A DNA stretch of 64,000 bases from [Lactobacillus] rogosae (GCA_900112995.1 FONU01000007.1:62001-126000); one strand, 5' to 3'; positions 47,565 to 57,091 are shown, counted from the stretch's first letter. The notes: a model not told the origin generated them from the letters alone. Numbers and translations: made by a program.

Positions 47565-48778
47565 GAAAGCCTCCACTTAAAATCTTCATAACCAAATTCT
47601 TTAATAACCCGCACTTCTTTATCTTTCATTACCGCTATAGCTGGAAGTGGTATTCCATTAAATGTATTATTCTTTACCATTGAGTATATCGCCATATCCT
47701 CAAATACAAGCCTGTCCCCTATATTAATCTTACTGTCAAACTTATAATCACCTATAATATCTCCTGCAAGACAGGTATATGAAGACAGCCTGTATACATT
47801 TTCTCTGTATTCTTTTTTATCTTTATACTTCATAATATCTTCATTTTCCTGAATATCTTTACCAGCAGTAACATCTTTATATTCTTTGATATTTTTAATT
47901 ATCTGTGCCCCCCGAAGTGGTGGTGTATATGGCATTTCGAGGACATCTGGCATATGGCACGCGGCAGAAGCATCAAGTATAAGCGTTTCGATTCCATTAT
48001 CAACCTTATCTAACACCTCTGTAACAAGATAACCGGCATTAAGAGCAACAGCCTCGCCCGGCTCTAAATACACCTGTACATTATATTCACTCTTTATGTG
48101 ATTAACGCAGCCAATAAGTGTATCTATATCATAATCTTTTCTTGTTATATGATGTCCACCGCCCATATTAATCCACTTCATATTCTTCATAATATGCCCG
48201 AATTTATCTTCAACTGCTTTAAGTGTAATTGCAAGTGCATCTGAATTCTGCTCACAGAGAGTATGAAAATGAAGTCCCTCAACTCCATTAAGAACTTCCT
48301 CATCTGCCTTGTTTAACATATCAATAGTTACTCCAAGCCTTGAACCATACGCACAAGGGTCATATATTGCATTATCACCCTGCGTAGATATTTCCGGATT
48401 AATTCTAAGTCCTATGCTGATACCGCTTCTTATACATTTTTCCTTATAACGCATAAGCTGCCCTATGGAATTAAATATTATATGGTCACATATTTTTACA
48501 AGTTCATCTATATCCTTTTCTTTGTAAGCAGGAGCATAGACGTGATTTTCTTTATTCATCTCTTCCCTGCCAAGCCTTGCCTCATACAATCCACTTGCTG
48601 TTGTGCCACTTATGTATCTGCCAATTAACGGATATTCATAAAATGCTGAAAATGCTTTCTGTGCAAGCAATATTTTACATCCTGTTTTGTCTTCAACATA
48701 TTTTAAAATTTCAAGATTATGAACCAGAATATTCTCATCTATAATATATGCTGGTGTTGTAATATCATCTATTGTCAT
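47561..48778 (-). CDS. nspC: Carboxynorspermidine/carboxyspermidine decarboxylase
   Basis: 405 aa alanine-racemase-fold, PLP-dependent decarboxylase. The PLP-lysine block is LLAQKAFSAF (N-terminal), followed by GLRINPEIST, LHFHTLCEQ and the C-terminal TCLAGDIIGDYKF (catalytic Cys and Asp). It decarboxylates carboxyspermidine (or carboxynorspermidine) made by the neighbouring dehydrogenase, giving spermidine. A charged insertion of about 25 residues (near 310-335, rich in E, D and K) is not usual and may be a surface loop. Overlaps aguA by four bases. Confidence 0.94.
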   Translation of the reverse strand: MTIDDITTPAYIIDENILVHNLEILKYVEDKTGCKILLAQKAFSAFYEYPLIGRYISGTTASGLYEARLGREEMNKENHVYAPAYKEKDIDELVKICDHIIFNSIGQLMRYKEKCIRSGISIGLRINPEISTQGDNAIYDPCAYGSRLGVTIDMLNKADEEVLNGVEGLHFHTLCEQNSDALAITLKAVEDKFGHIMKNMKWINMGGGHHITRKDYDIDTLIGCVNHIKSEYNVQVYLEPGEAVALNAGYLVTEVLDKVDNGIETLILDASAACHMPDVLEMPYTPPLRGAQIIKNIKEYKDVTAGKDIQENEDIMKYKDKKEYRENVYRLSSYTCLAGDIIGDYKFDSKINIGDRLVFEDMAIYSMVKNNTFNGIPLPAIAVMKDKEVRVIKEFGYEDFKWRLS

Positions 48779-48793
48779 CAACTCTTATATCCT

Positions 48794-50053
48794 CTATTCT
48801 ACAAGCTGTGGATTTTCCTCAACTACCCAAGGAAGTCCCCATTTATTAAGTGCTTCCATATATGGATCAGGATCAAATTCTTCCACATTGTATACACCTG
48901 CTTTATTCCACATTCCTGTGACAACCATCATTGTTCCTATCATTGCAGGAACTCCTGTTGTATATGATATTGCCTGTGATTCAACTTCCCTGTAACATTC
49001 CTGATGGTCACATACATTATAAATATATATTGTCTTTTCTTTTCCATCTTTTCTTCCCCTGAATATACAGCCAATGTTAGTCTTTCCTACTGTTCTTTCT
49101 CCAAGTGTAGCAGGATCTGGAAGAAGTTCTTTTAAGAGCTGTATAGGAACAACTTCAACACCATTGACTTTTACAGGGTCAGTTCTTAACATTCCAACAT
49201 TCTCAAGACATTTCATATGTGTAAGGTAGCTCTGTCCAAATGTCATAAAAAATCTTATTCTTTTAACTCCCGGAATGTTTTTAGCAAGCGATTCTATCTC
49301 CTCGTGATGTAAAAGATACATATCCTTCATTCCAACCTGTGGGAAATCATATTCTCTCTTTATAGACATAGCTGGTACTTCTACCCAGTGTCCATCTTCC
49401 CAATATGAGCCAGGTGCTGATACTTCTCTTAAATTAATCTCAGGATTAAAATTAGTCGCAAACGGATAGCCGTGATCTCCGCCGTTGCAGTCAAGAATAT
49501 CAATTGTGTCTATTTCATCAAAGTAGTGCTTAAGTGCATATGCTGAAAATACACTTGTTACACCAGGATCAAAGCCCGTTCCTAAAAGTCCCATTATTCC
49601 AGCTTCTTCAAATTGCTTCTTATAATTCCACTGCCAAGAATAATCAAAATAAGCTGAAAAACCTTCTTCCTTACATCTTTTTTCATATATAGCTCTCCAC
49701 TCAGGATCTTCGGTATCTTCTGCTTCATAGTTAGCAGTATCAATATAATGCACCTTTGTCTTAAGGCAGGCATCCATTATTGTTAAATCCTGATATGGAA
49801 GTGCAAGGTTAAGCACTGCCTCTGGTTTATAGCTTTCAATAAGCTTCACAAGTTCTTCTACATTATCTGCATCAACCTTTGCTGTTGTAATTACTGTCTT
49901 TGTATCAGGCTGTAATTTATCCTTTAAAGCATCACATTTGCTCTTAGTCCTGCTTGCTATACATATCTCTGTAAATACTTCACTGTTCTGACAGCACTTG
50001 TTAATTGCCACTGTTGCAACTCCACCACAACCTATTATTAATACTCTGCTCAT
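48794..50053 (-). CDS. Carboxynorspermidine/carboxyspermidine dehydrogenase (saccharopine-dehydrogenase family)
   Basis: 419 aa. Rossmann motif VLIIGCGGVATVAINKC at the N-terminus; IDTANYEAEDTEDPEW and GTGFDPGVTSVFSAYALKH are typical of the CASDH branch of the LYS9-like family. It condenses putrescine (or diaminopropane) with aspartate semialdehyde using NADPH. It lies directly upstream of nspC (15 bp gap), whose product uses this one. Together they bypass decarboxylated SAM. Confidence 0.95.
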   Translation of the reverse strand: MSRVLIIGCGGVATVAINKCCQNSEVFTEICIASRTKSKCDALKDKLQPDTKTVITTAKVDADNVEELVKLIESYKPEAVLNLALPYQDLTIMDACLKTKVHYIDTANYEAEDTEDPEWRAIYEKRCKEEGFSAYFDYSWQWNYKKQFEEAGIMGLLGTGFDPGVTSVFSAYALKHYFDEIDTIDILDCNGGDHGYPFATNFNPEINLREVSAPGSYWEDGHWVEVPAMSIKREYDFPQVGMKDMYLLHHEEIESLAKNIPGVKRIRFFMTFGQSYLTHMKCLENVGMLRTDPVKVNGVEVVPIQLLKELLPDPATLGERTVGKTNIGCIFRGRKDGKEKTIYIYNVCDHQECYREVESQAISYTTGVPAMIGTMMVVTGMWNKAGVYNVEEFDPDPYMEALNKWGLPWVVEENPQLVE

Positions 50054-50129
50054 AATTATCCTCCATTCTTTAAGCCCTGTTTATTAATTATCTTAACGCT
50101 TTCTTTTTAAACACTGTCTATTACTCTTT

Positions 50130-50996
50130 TCAGGCTTTCTTCTCATTTTCTTCTTCTTCAAGCATCTGCTCTACATAACCCGGAAGCATAAATGCTCCCC
50201 TGTGAAGATTAGTTGTATAATATCTTGTCTTTATACCTAACTTCTTCCATTCCTCCGGTCTGAAATCATCAAGCGGATGATATTTCTTGGAAGCAAATCC
50301 AAACAGCCAATAGCCTGATGAACAAGTTGGTATATGTGCCTGATATACACGGCTTACAGGAAATGCCTGATATGCCTTTCTGTGCATTTTCACACATTCA
50401 TCTTTATCTTCTGAATAAAATGGACTTCCATGCTGATATACCATAATGCCATCACTTTTAAGTGCTTTATAACAGCTTCCATAAAATTCTTTGGTGAATA
50501 AACCTTCTGTATATCCAAATGGATCTGTCGCATCATTAATTATCAGGTCATAATCACCCGTCTTATTTCTTAAAAATCTTAATGCATCCTGAATATACAC
50601 ATTAACCCTGTCATCATCCAGTCCACAGGTAAGCTCAGGAAAATGCTTTCTACATACTTCAACAAGCATTTCATCCGGTTCAACAACATCTATTCTTTCT
50701 ATACATTTATAATTGATAAGTTCTCTTGCAACTCCACCATCGGCTCCACCAATTATTAATACATTCTTTACATCAGGGTGGACTGCCATCGGAATATGGG
50801 TTACCATCTCATCATATATAAACTCGTCTTTTTCAGAAAATAGTATCTCTCCGTCTAATGCAAGAAATTTACCAAATTCATCTGAAACAAGCACATCAAT
50901 CCTCTGACAGTCACTCTCCACCGAACACAATTGTTCTTCTATTCTCATTGAAAGCTTCACATTGCTTGTATGAAGCTCTGAAAACCACATCTCCAT
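50130..50996 (-). CDS. speE: Spermidine synthase-like aminopropyltransferase
   Basis: 288 aa. N-terminal beta domain, then a methyltransferase-like fold with EMVTHIPM, GGADGG (83-88; the first binding motif, usually GGGDGG) and NDATDPFG (catalytic Asp about 155). The enzyme family transfers aminopropyl from decarboxylated SAM to putrescine. No speD lies in the window, and the same operon encodes the alternative carboxyspermidine route, so the actual donor and product are uncertain. GAGG with long spacing precedes the ATG. Acidic tail at the C-terminus. Confidence 0.93.
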   Translation of the reverse strand: MEMWFSELHTSNVKLSMRIEEQLCSVESDCQRIDVLVSDEFGKFLALDGEILFSEKDEFIYDEMVTHIPMAVHPDVKNVLIIGGADGGVARELINYKCIERIDVVEPDEMLVEVCRKHFPELTCGLDDDRVNVYIQDALRFLRNKTGDYDLIINDATDPFGYTEGLFTKEFYGSCYKALKSDGIMVYQHGSPFYSEDKDECVKMHRKAYQAFPVSRVYQAHIPTCSSGYWLFGFASKKYHPLDDFRPEEWKKLGIKTRYYTTNLHRGAFMLPGYVEQMLEEEENEKKA

Positions 50997-51054
50997 ATTA
51001 AATAATCCTCATTTCCTGTATATACTTTCATATGGCTCTTCCACAATTATCTGT

Positions 51055-52500
51055 CTATACCAGAACCTTTAATTTATTAACGCTCTTGTCTTCTGTTCCC
51101 TGCATTGAACAGCCTTTTTCTTTAACATACAGAATATACTGTATAATCTCGTCTGTAATCATCTCTCCCGGTGCTAATATCGGAATTCCCGGAGGATAAC
51201 ACATAACAAATTCTCCTGATATTCTTCCCTCAGTCTTCTCAACTGGCAGGGACTCCTTGGCAGAATAGAAAGCTTCCTGAGGTGATCTGGCTACTATTGG
51301 ACTTATGAATTCTCCGCTTAACATTCCAGTACTGTCTTTTTTATATATTCTGGCTATATCTGCCAGAGCTCCGACAAGTCTTTCTATATCCTGTAATCTG
51401 TCTCCGATAGATATATAAGCAAGGATATTGCTTACATCTCCGAATTCTATCTGGATATCATATTCATCTCTTAACAGATCATATACTTCAATTCCAGCAA
51501 GTCCCAATCCAAGCGTATGAACTGACAATTTGGTGACATCATAATCATATACGCTTGTTCCATTAACAAGTTCTTTTCCATACGCATAGTATCCGCCTAT
51601 TTCATTAATCTCCCTGCGTGCATATTCTGCCATATCCATTACCTTTGCAAATGACTCTTCACCCCTTAAGGCAAGATTTCTTCTTGAAATATCAAGACTG
51701 GCAAGCAAAAGATATGAACCACTTGTCGTCTGCGTAAGATTGATAATCTGTCTGACATAATCAGCATTAACACCTTTATTCGTAAGAAGTATCGAACTTT
51801 GTGTTAAAGAACCACCCGATTTGTGCATAGATACTGCCGCCATATCAGCCCCTGCTGCCATAGCAGAAACTGGTAATTGCGGCTGGAAATATAAATGTGT
51901 TCCGTGTGCCTCATCAGCTAACACTTTCATTCCGTATTCGTGTGCCAGCTTCACTATTGAACATATATCAGAGCATATTCCATAATATGTAGGGTTATTT
52001 ACAAGCACTGCAACCGCATCAGGATTTTCTTTTACAGCTTTTCGTACTGACTCCAGATTCATACCAAGTGAAATACCAAGCTGATGATTAACCTCCGGAT
52101 TAACATATACAGGAATTGCACCGCATAACACTAAAGCATTAATGGCACTTTTATGCACATTCCTTGGAAGTATTATTTTATCTCCTCTCTTACAATTCGA
52201 TAATATCATCGCCTGCACAGCAGATGTCGTTCCACCTACCATAAGAAATGCGTTCTCTGCACCAAATGCCCTGGCCGCTAATTCTTCTGCATCCCTTATA
52301 ACTGATACCGGATGACACAGATTATCTAATGGCTTCATAGAATTAACATCTATTCCAACACATTTTTCTCCTAATAATTCCACTAATTCAGGATTGCCCC
52401 TTCCTCTTTTATGACCCGGAACATCAAATGGTACTACTCTTTTTCTTCTAAGCTTTTCCAGTGCTTCATATACTGGTGCTCTTGTCTGATCATTAGACAT
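51055..52500 (-). CDS. speA: Arginine decarboxylase, fold-I PLP (Orn/Lys/Arg decarboxylase family)
   Basis: 481 aa, the short clostridial form without the N-terminal wing domain. PLP-lysine motif VSMHKSGGSLTQSS; also VPFDVPGHKRGRG near the start and the PPGIPILAPGE block at the C-terminus. Arginine is the expected substrate because agmatine-using genes follow in the operon; lysine or ornithine cannot be excluded. The ATG preceded by GAGGTAAGGG is used; the frame is open 30 codons further upstream without RBS. First gene of the polyamine operon. Confidence 0.94.
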   Translation of the reverse strand: MSNDQTRAPVYEALEKLRRKRVVPFDVPGHKRGRGNPELVELLGEKCVGIDVNSMKPLDNLCHPVSVIRDAEELAARAFGAENAFLMVGGTTSAVQAMILSNCKRGDKIILPRNVHKSAINALVLCGAIPVYVNPEVNHQLGISLGMNLESVRKAVKENPDAVAVLVNNPTYYGICSDICSIVKLAHEYGMKVLADEAHGTHLYFQPQLPVSAMAAGADMAAVSMHKSGGSLTQSSILLTNKGVNADYVRQIINLTQTTSGSYLLLASLDISRRNLALRGEESFAKVMDMAEYARREINEIGGYYAYGKELVNGTSVYDYDVTKLSVHTLGLGLAGIEVYDLLRDEYDIQIEFGDVSNILAYISIGDRLQDIERLVGALADIARIYKKDSTGMLSGEFISPIVARSPQEAFYSAKESLPVEKTEGRISGEFVMCYPPGIPILAPGEMITDEIIQYILYVKEKGCSMQGTEDKSVNKLKVLV

Positions 52501-52636
52501 CTCCCTTACCTCACATACATTAAAAATAATTTCTTTAAGCACTGCCAGAAAATTTCCATAATTATGTAAAATCTTATAATTAAACTTCATAAACAGTGCA
52601 GTTTTTCTTAATCACACAAAGCTTCCTAAATTACAC

Positions 52637-52671
52637 AAAAAAGGTGGCAGTGCTTACACACTTACCACCTT
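52637..52671 (-). terminator. Intrinsic terminator 136 nt upstream of speA
   Basis: AAGGTGG / CCACCTT outer stem with nested AGTG / CACT, followed by six T on the minus strand. It ends the upstream transcript or acts as an attenuator in the speA leader. Confidence 0.88.
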
Positions 52672-52864
52672 ATTAGTCATAATATAATATCAACATCATT
52701 ACATTAAAATATATCTGTAACTATACAATATAATGTCATAATATATACGAAATCAGCGAATATATTTCATAGACGACTTGTCTATGTCATACAAATATGC
52801 GTCACTCTTTATTGACCGTTTCACAAGATGATGTGCTTGGCACAGATTATAAAGTAATCAACTT

Positions 52865-53035
52865 AAAAAACAGAGCTTAATGCTCAATCAATAATAATAA
52901 TGTGGTTCTACCACACCGGCAACCGACCCGCCTGTCCGTTAGGCTTAACTTTATCCTGATATGCTGTATAACTACTGCACACCTAAGATACAAGTGGTCA
53001 TATTTGTATGAAATCATATACTTCCTGACTCACAC
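52865..53035 (-). ncRNA. Candidate structured small RNA or leader
   Basis: About 170 nt from the predicted start to a T6 tract after a short GAGC/GCTC hairpin. Small hairpins visible: ATACAA/TTGTAT (52988-53009), GCCT/AGGC (52930-52944), CGG/CCG (52917-52925) and TGTGGT/ACCACA (52901-52915). The middle is more G+C-rich than its surroundings. It matches no riboswitch, 6S, SRP, RNase P or tmRNA motif that I know. Confidence 0.4.
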
Positions 53036-53041
53036 GAATAA

Positions 53042-53071
53042 ATAATATCATATATTAATGTTATATGTCAA
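53042..53071 (-). promoter_or_regulatory. Promoter of the non-coding transcript
   Basis: Minus-strand perfect TTGACA (53066-53071), 18-bp spacer, TATTAT (53042-53047). No ORF begins downstream for more than 500 bp. Confidence 0.7.
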
Positions 53072-53108
53072 TTATTATCTGACAATCTTTTGTCTATCTT
53101 TTATCTAT

Positions 53109-53696
53109 TTATAATATTCCTACAGCTTTCTTAGCCAGCCTGTCGGCTTCCTCATTACCTTCAACACCTGAATGTCCCTTAACTTTAACAAAATTAATGG
53201 CTATCTTATCTTTTACTGACTGCATATAATCATAATAAGCTATAGTACCTTTCTTATTACGCTTCCACTCTCCAAGTGCCCACGCTCTTATTCCCATATA
53301 ATCAAAATATATATCTACACTTTTAACGCCAAGTTCTATTGCTTTCTCTACTGCCGCCATACTTCCAAGAATTTCACCGGCTACATTACGCATTGAAGCC
53401 ATTTCACTATCACTGCCACTTCCTGTAATGATATATTTTTCATTATTATATACAAGAAATCCGCCATATCCATAGACACCCGTTACTATATTAAAAGAAC
53501 CATCAACATACGCATAGCTCTCACTCTGGACATCATTATTCTTAAGCCTGCCAATATATTCAAGAGCTTCCTGTTCAGTTGTAAAGCTTTTATATTCAGC
53601 TCCGGCATATTGGAACACCTGACTTTTACATTCATCCCATGTTCTATATATTCCTGTATTTCTGCCTTTTCTTACTGCATAATATTTAGCCGCCAT
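53109..53696 (-). CDS. rnhA: Ribonuclease HI with N-terminal hybrid-binding domain
   Basis: 195 aa. The N-terminal RNHBD (KYYAVRKGRNTGIYRTWDEC ... FTTEQEALEYI) grips RNA/DNA hybrids. The catalytic RNase H domain (about 60-195) shows the first Asp in YAYVDGSFN, Glu in GEILGSMAAVEKAIE, Asp in IYFDYMGIRAW and a C-terminal VKGHSGVEGNEEADRLAKKA. It removes RNA from R-loops and primers. The ATG is used rather than a TTG two codons earlier. It lies 23 bp behind hom. Confidence 0.95.
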   Translation of the reverse strand: MAAKYYAVRKGRNTGIYRTWDECKSQVFQYAGAEYKSFTTEQEALEYIGRLKNNDVQSESYAYVDGSFNIVTGVYGYGGFLVYNNEKYIITGSGSDSEMASMRNVAGEILGSMAAVEKAIELGVKSVDIYFDYMGIRAWALGEWKRNKKGTIAYYDYMQSVKDKIAINFVKVKGHSGVEGNEEADRLAKKAVGIL

Positions 53697-53719
53697 TATC
53701 AACTGCCTTTCTGTTAATC

Positions 53720-55003
53720 TTAATACACTCTTATAACACCAGCTATATTCTTAACTGCTGAAAGTCCCTTAAATACAGCCATAGCATCATTAAAGTTCTT
53801 CTCAAGAACTTCTGCTGTTATAATAACAAGTTCAGCAACTCCGTCTTTGCCGCTCTTCTGAACTACCTGTGCTATGCTTACACCGCTGTTACCAAGAACG
53901 CTTGCAATATTGGCAAGAACGCCCTGCTTGTCTGCAACTTCAAGTCTTAAGAAGAATTTGCTCTTAGTATCTGTTATATCCTTCACTTCAAGATTCTTAT
54001 AACAGCAACAGCCAATTCTTCCGCAGGAATCGTGTACTATATTTCTGCATACATCAATTATATCACCTACAACTGCACTGGCAGTCGGCATCTGTCCTGC
54101 ACCTCGTCCCATAAACATTGCATCATCCATAGCCTTACCGTGTACAAATACAGCATTAAAAGCATCATTAACATTTGCAAGAGGATGATTATTAGGTATG
54201 AGCATTGGGTGAACCTTTACTTCAATTCCGTCCTCTGTATTCTTGGCAACACCTAAAAGCTTGATTACATAGCCAAATTCCTTGGCATACTTAATATCAT
54301 CTGCGGAAATCTTAGTAATACCTTCTGTGTATACATCAGCAAATGTTACTCTTGAGTTAAATGCAATAGAAGCCATAATAGCTATCTTTCTTCCTGCATC
54401 GTATCCTTCCACATCTGCTGTCGGGTCTGCTTCTGCATAACCTAACTCTGTAGCCTTTGCCAAAGCTTCTTTGTAATCCATTCCACTCTCTGTCATCTTA
54501 GTAAGAATATAATTAGTCGTACCATTAACAATACCCATAATCTCTGTGATATGGTTACCAGTCATACTCTGCTTTAATGGTCTGATAATTGGTATTGCAC
54601 CAGCTACAGCCGCCTCAAACTGAAGGTCTGCTCCTGCTTTATTAGCCGCATTGCCAACTTCCTCTCCATACTCAGCAATAAGATCCTTATTAGCTGTAAC
54701 AACCTGCCTGCCAGCCTTAAGTGCCTCAAGAACATAATCCTTAGCTGGATGAATTCCACCCATAAGCTCAACAACAATGCTGATATCCTTGTCATTAATT
54801 ATATCTTCCCACTTATCTGTAAGAATTTCATCTGGAATACCTTCTCTTTTCTTAGATAAATTTCTTACAAGAACCTTCTTAATAACAAGTGTTGCTCCTG
54901 TCTTATGCTTTATCTCATCACTCATAGCCTCACATAATTTGTATGTTCCAAGTCCTACTGTTCCTGCTCCAAGTATAGCTGCATATATTACTTTATCCGA
55001 CAT
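53720..55003 (-). CDS. hom: Homoserine dehydrogenase
   Basis: 427 aa. NAD(P)-binding AAILGAGTVGLGTYKLC at the N-terminus, catalytic-domain blocks VVTANKDLIAEYG, VNGTTNYILTKMTESGMDY and GYAEADPTADVEGYDAGRK, and a C-terminal ACT domain (about 350-427) for threonine feedback. It reduces aspartate semialdehyde to homoserine; the same intermediate feeds the polyamine dehydrogenase nearby. The start with GGAGGAAATAATTAAA upstream is used; two earlier in-frame starts lack an RBS. Confidence 0.96.
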   Translation of the reverse strand: MSDKVIYAAILGAGTVGLGTYKLCEAMSDEIKHKTGATLVIKKVLVRNLSKKREGIPDEILTDKWEDIINDKDISIVVELMGGIHPAKDYVLEALKAGRQVVTANKDLIAEYGEEVGNAANKAGADLQFEAAVAGAIPIIRPLKQSMTGNHITEIMGIVNGTTNYILTKMTESGMDYKEALAKATELGYAEADPTADVEGYDAGRKIAIMASIAFNSRVTFADVYTEGITKISADDIKYAKEFGYVIKLLGVAKNTEDGIEVKVHPMLIPNNHPLANVNDAFNAVFVHGKAMDDAMFMGRGAGQMPTASAVVGDIIDVCRNIVHDSCGRIGCCCYKNLEVKDITDTKSKFFLRLEVADKQGVLANIASVLGNSGVSIAQVVQKSGKDGVAELVIITAEVLEKNFNDAMAVFKGLSAVKNIAGVIRVY

Positions 55004-55172
55004 TTTAATTATTTCCTCCATATTTTTACATTTATAAGGCCTGGCTGCCGCCACAGCAATATAATTTCATTATAATAATTCATTAATAACAGCAGTTACG
55101 ATTACCACTTCAATAATTGTATTAATCTTAATTATGCCAGAGACAAATTCTATTCCGCCTCCCGACAATACA

Positions 55173-55724
55173 CTATCCTCTTAAATTCTTAATAAACGAA
55201 GATATTCTTATAATAGATATAAGGTCACTCAGGCCCTCAACCATAAGCACAATTCCAACAAACATCATAAGTACAGTTGATGAACCAAATGGGTTAAATA
55301 ATGCAACAACACCCATAACAACCATTAATGCTGCAACAATTGCCTCTATCCACCAGCGCTGTGCTTCCATATGATAGAATTCTATTGCATACTGAAGCTT
55401 TAATATACCGTCAATAATAATTATTATGGCAATAGCTGTTCCAAAAAATACTGCAATAGCTTCTGGTCTCATAACAAAGAATATTCCAAATGCAAGTAAT
55501 GATATGCCCTGTACAAGTCCGAATGATACGAATACATCTTCCCTTGACATTCTGAAATATGTCATAAGCCTTAACACTCCCCATACGCATAATGCAATTC
55601 CTACTGCCCTGCATATGATAATCTGTGATACCTCAGGAAATATTGTAAGGAAAAGACCTAACACAAATAACGCTATTGATATAATTATAAGTTCGATTTT
55701 AATTCCCCTAATCTTTTTAATCAT
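55173..55724 (-). CDS. HdeD-like (DUF308) membrane protein
   Basis: 183 aa with six hydrophobic helices in two triplets, matching the DUF308/HdeD fold. Typical features: an N-terminal ISIALFVLGLFLTIFP helix, RPEAIAVFFGTAIAIIIIID, and a C-terminal FVGIVLMVEGLSDLISIIRI helix. HdeD is an acid-resistance membrane protein in E. coli; the role in Firmicutes is unknown. The ATG with GGAGGCACATT is chosen over one seven codons earlier. Probably monocistronic. Confidence 0.85.
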   Translation of the reverse strand: MIKKIRGIKIELIIISIALFVLGLFLTIFPEVSQIIICRAVGIALCVWGVLRLMTYFRMSREDVFVSFGLVQGISLLAFGIFFVMRPEAIAVFFGTAIAIIIIIDGILKLQYAIEFYHMEAQRWWIEAIVAALMVVMGVVALFNPFGSSTVLMMFVGIVLMVEGLSDLISIIRISSFIKNLRG

Positions 55725-55835
55725 AATGTGCCTCCATTCCTGCACCAGTCAAAGGTGCATATTAATATTATTAGTATAGCACAGCAAAGTATTCTTTAGC
55801 AACTTACTATATAACTACGGCAATAATTATAATGC

Positions 55836-55884
55836 AAAAATACCTTTCTGTTGTTAAGGATTGTCCCTGCAACAGAAAGGTATT
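55836..55884 (-). terminator. Terminator of the DUF5692-like gene
   Basis: Perfect 15-bp stem AATACCTTTCTGTTG / CAACAGAAAGGTATT; on the minus strand it is followed by TTTTT. It lies about 115 bp beyond the stop codon. Confidence 0.9.
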
Positions 55885-55999
55885 CTTATCTTCATATAAT
55901 CATTGTATTTTGTTGTTTTATCTTTTGATACTTAATGTATCCATATATATCAATATCTATATATAATTATCACAATACTGATATATTAACCCGCATATA

Positions 56000-57049
56000 T
56001 TATGCTCTATCCATAGCCTGTTCAAAATCTCTAGTTCCTGCAAAGATTTCGTTCTTGTATGGATTCTTCTTCTGTTCAATAGCTCTCTTAATGATAACTG
56101 AGATACAGATTACGTTAGCTACTACTGCAAGAATAGCCATTACACCCTGAGCAACTGGATATGCACCTGCGGCATTCATCTGCTCTAATGTATAATGTGT
56201 AAGTTCCATTCCTGACTTAGCTCCTGTGTACTTGTAAAGGACTGGAAGTGTAGCAAATATTCCGTCAACCTGGAATAATGGAACTACCTGTGCGAACATA
56301 CACCATATTGCAAGTGTATTAGCACGGTTCTGAATCCAGCCACCCTTGTTCCATAACGCATTAGCAAATGTAGGAGCAAGAAGTAATGCAACACCACAAT
56401 ACCAAGTATGTGTTGGAAGGTTGTTATATGTATATGTGAAGTTCCATATATCATATGCAACAATGAACCATATTGTCATATCTGGCCATAACATATCATC
56501 CTGCTTCTTTGATGAGTAAATCCCCCACCAGCCTGTCATACAGAAGATATTGATTAAGCCTGCGATACCGTTAAGCCAGTTCCACCAGCCACCGTAAAGC
56601 CATACACCCTCGTTAGAGAACCACCAGCCGCCATTAATTCCACCTTTGATTGCTGATTCAAAATCACTACAAACAGCGATAAGAATATTAATGGCAACGA
56701 TTAAGAATGGGAATACTTTAAACCATTCTGTCTTACCTATGCTCCACTTATACTTAAGCATCATAAATCCGATACAGCCTGCTGTAGCGGCATAAAGCTT
56801 AGCATAATGGAACCATCCATTCATATATCTATATGTAGTATTATTAAGTGCCCATGAAGCACCCTGTGCAGCTCCTATCTGGATAGCCACAAAATAGATT
56901 GTAAGTGCGATTGGAATTATAATAAAGAATAACAATCCACCAAATTTAGAACGTCTTGCAAGTTCGTTACAGATAACGAGTCCTGCAAAGACAAGAACAC
57001 AGCCTAATAACTGGTAAATGGCACCTTCGCCATAAATCTGAAACAACAT
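56000..57049 (-). CDS. Multispanning membrane protein, DUF5692-like
   Basis: 349 aa with about nine or ten hydrophobic helices and a striking tryptophan/glycine content in the middle (GGINGGWWFSNEGVWLYGGW, near 135-155). I believe this is the DUF5692 family, common in gut Clostridia and some Bacteroidetes; no function is known to me. Conserved-looking polar spots are NNTTYRYMNGW and YNNLPTHTWYCG. GGAGG precedes the ATG, and a monocistronic unit is implied by its own promoter and terminator. Confidence 0.8.
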   Translation of the reverse strand: MLFQIYGEGAIYQLLGCVLVFAGLVICNELARRSKFGGLLFFIIIPIALTIYFVAIQIGAAQGASWALNNTTYRYMNGWFHYAKLYAATAGCIGFMMLKYKWSIGKTEWFKVFPFLIVAINILIAVCSDFESAIKGGINGGWWFSNEGVWLYGGWWNWLNGIAGLINIFCMTGWWGIYSSKKQDDMLWPDMTIWFIVAYDIWNFTYTYNNLPTHTWYCGVALLLAPTFANALWNKGGWIQNRANTLAIWCMFAQVVPLFQVDGIFATLPVLYKYTGAKSGMELTHYTLEQMNAAGAYPVAQGVMAILAVVANVICISVIIKRAIEQKKNPYKNEIFAGTRDFEQAMDRA

Positions 57050-57091
57050 ATTACACGCCTCCGATCAAATAATTGATTATATGTTATCAAT

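Larger units (their letters stand above)
52501..53108. other. 608-bp non-coding block upstream of speA
   Basis: No ORF is supportable. It contains, reading the minus strand, a good promoter (53042-53071), a structured segment with several short hairpins (52865-53035), a TATAAT-like box (52846-52851) and a strong terminator (52637-52671). The last 136 bases before speA are A+T-rich with no clear promoter. Confidence 0.7.

Noticed and set aside
52865-53035. Known housekeeping RNA (6S, SRP RNA, RNase P RNA, tmRNA) or known riboswitch
   Set aside because: None of the conserved core sequences of those RNAs that I know appears in this stretch; left as an unassigned candidate.
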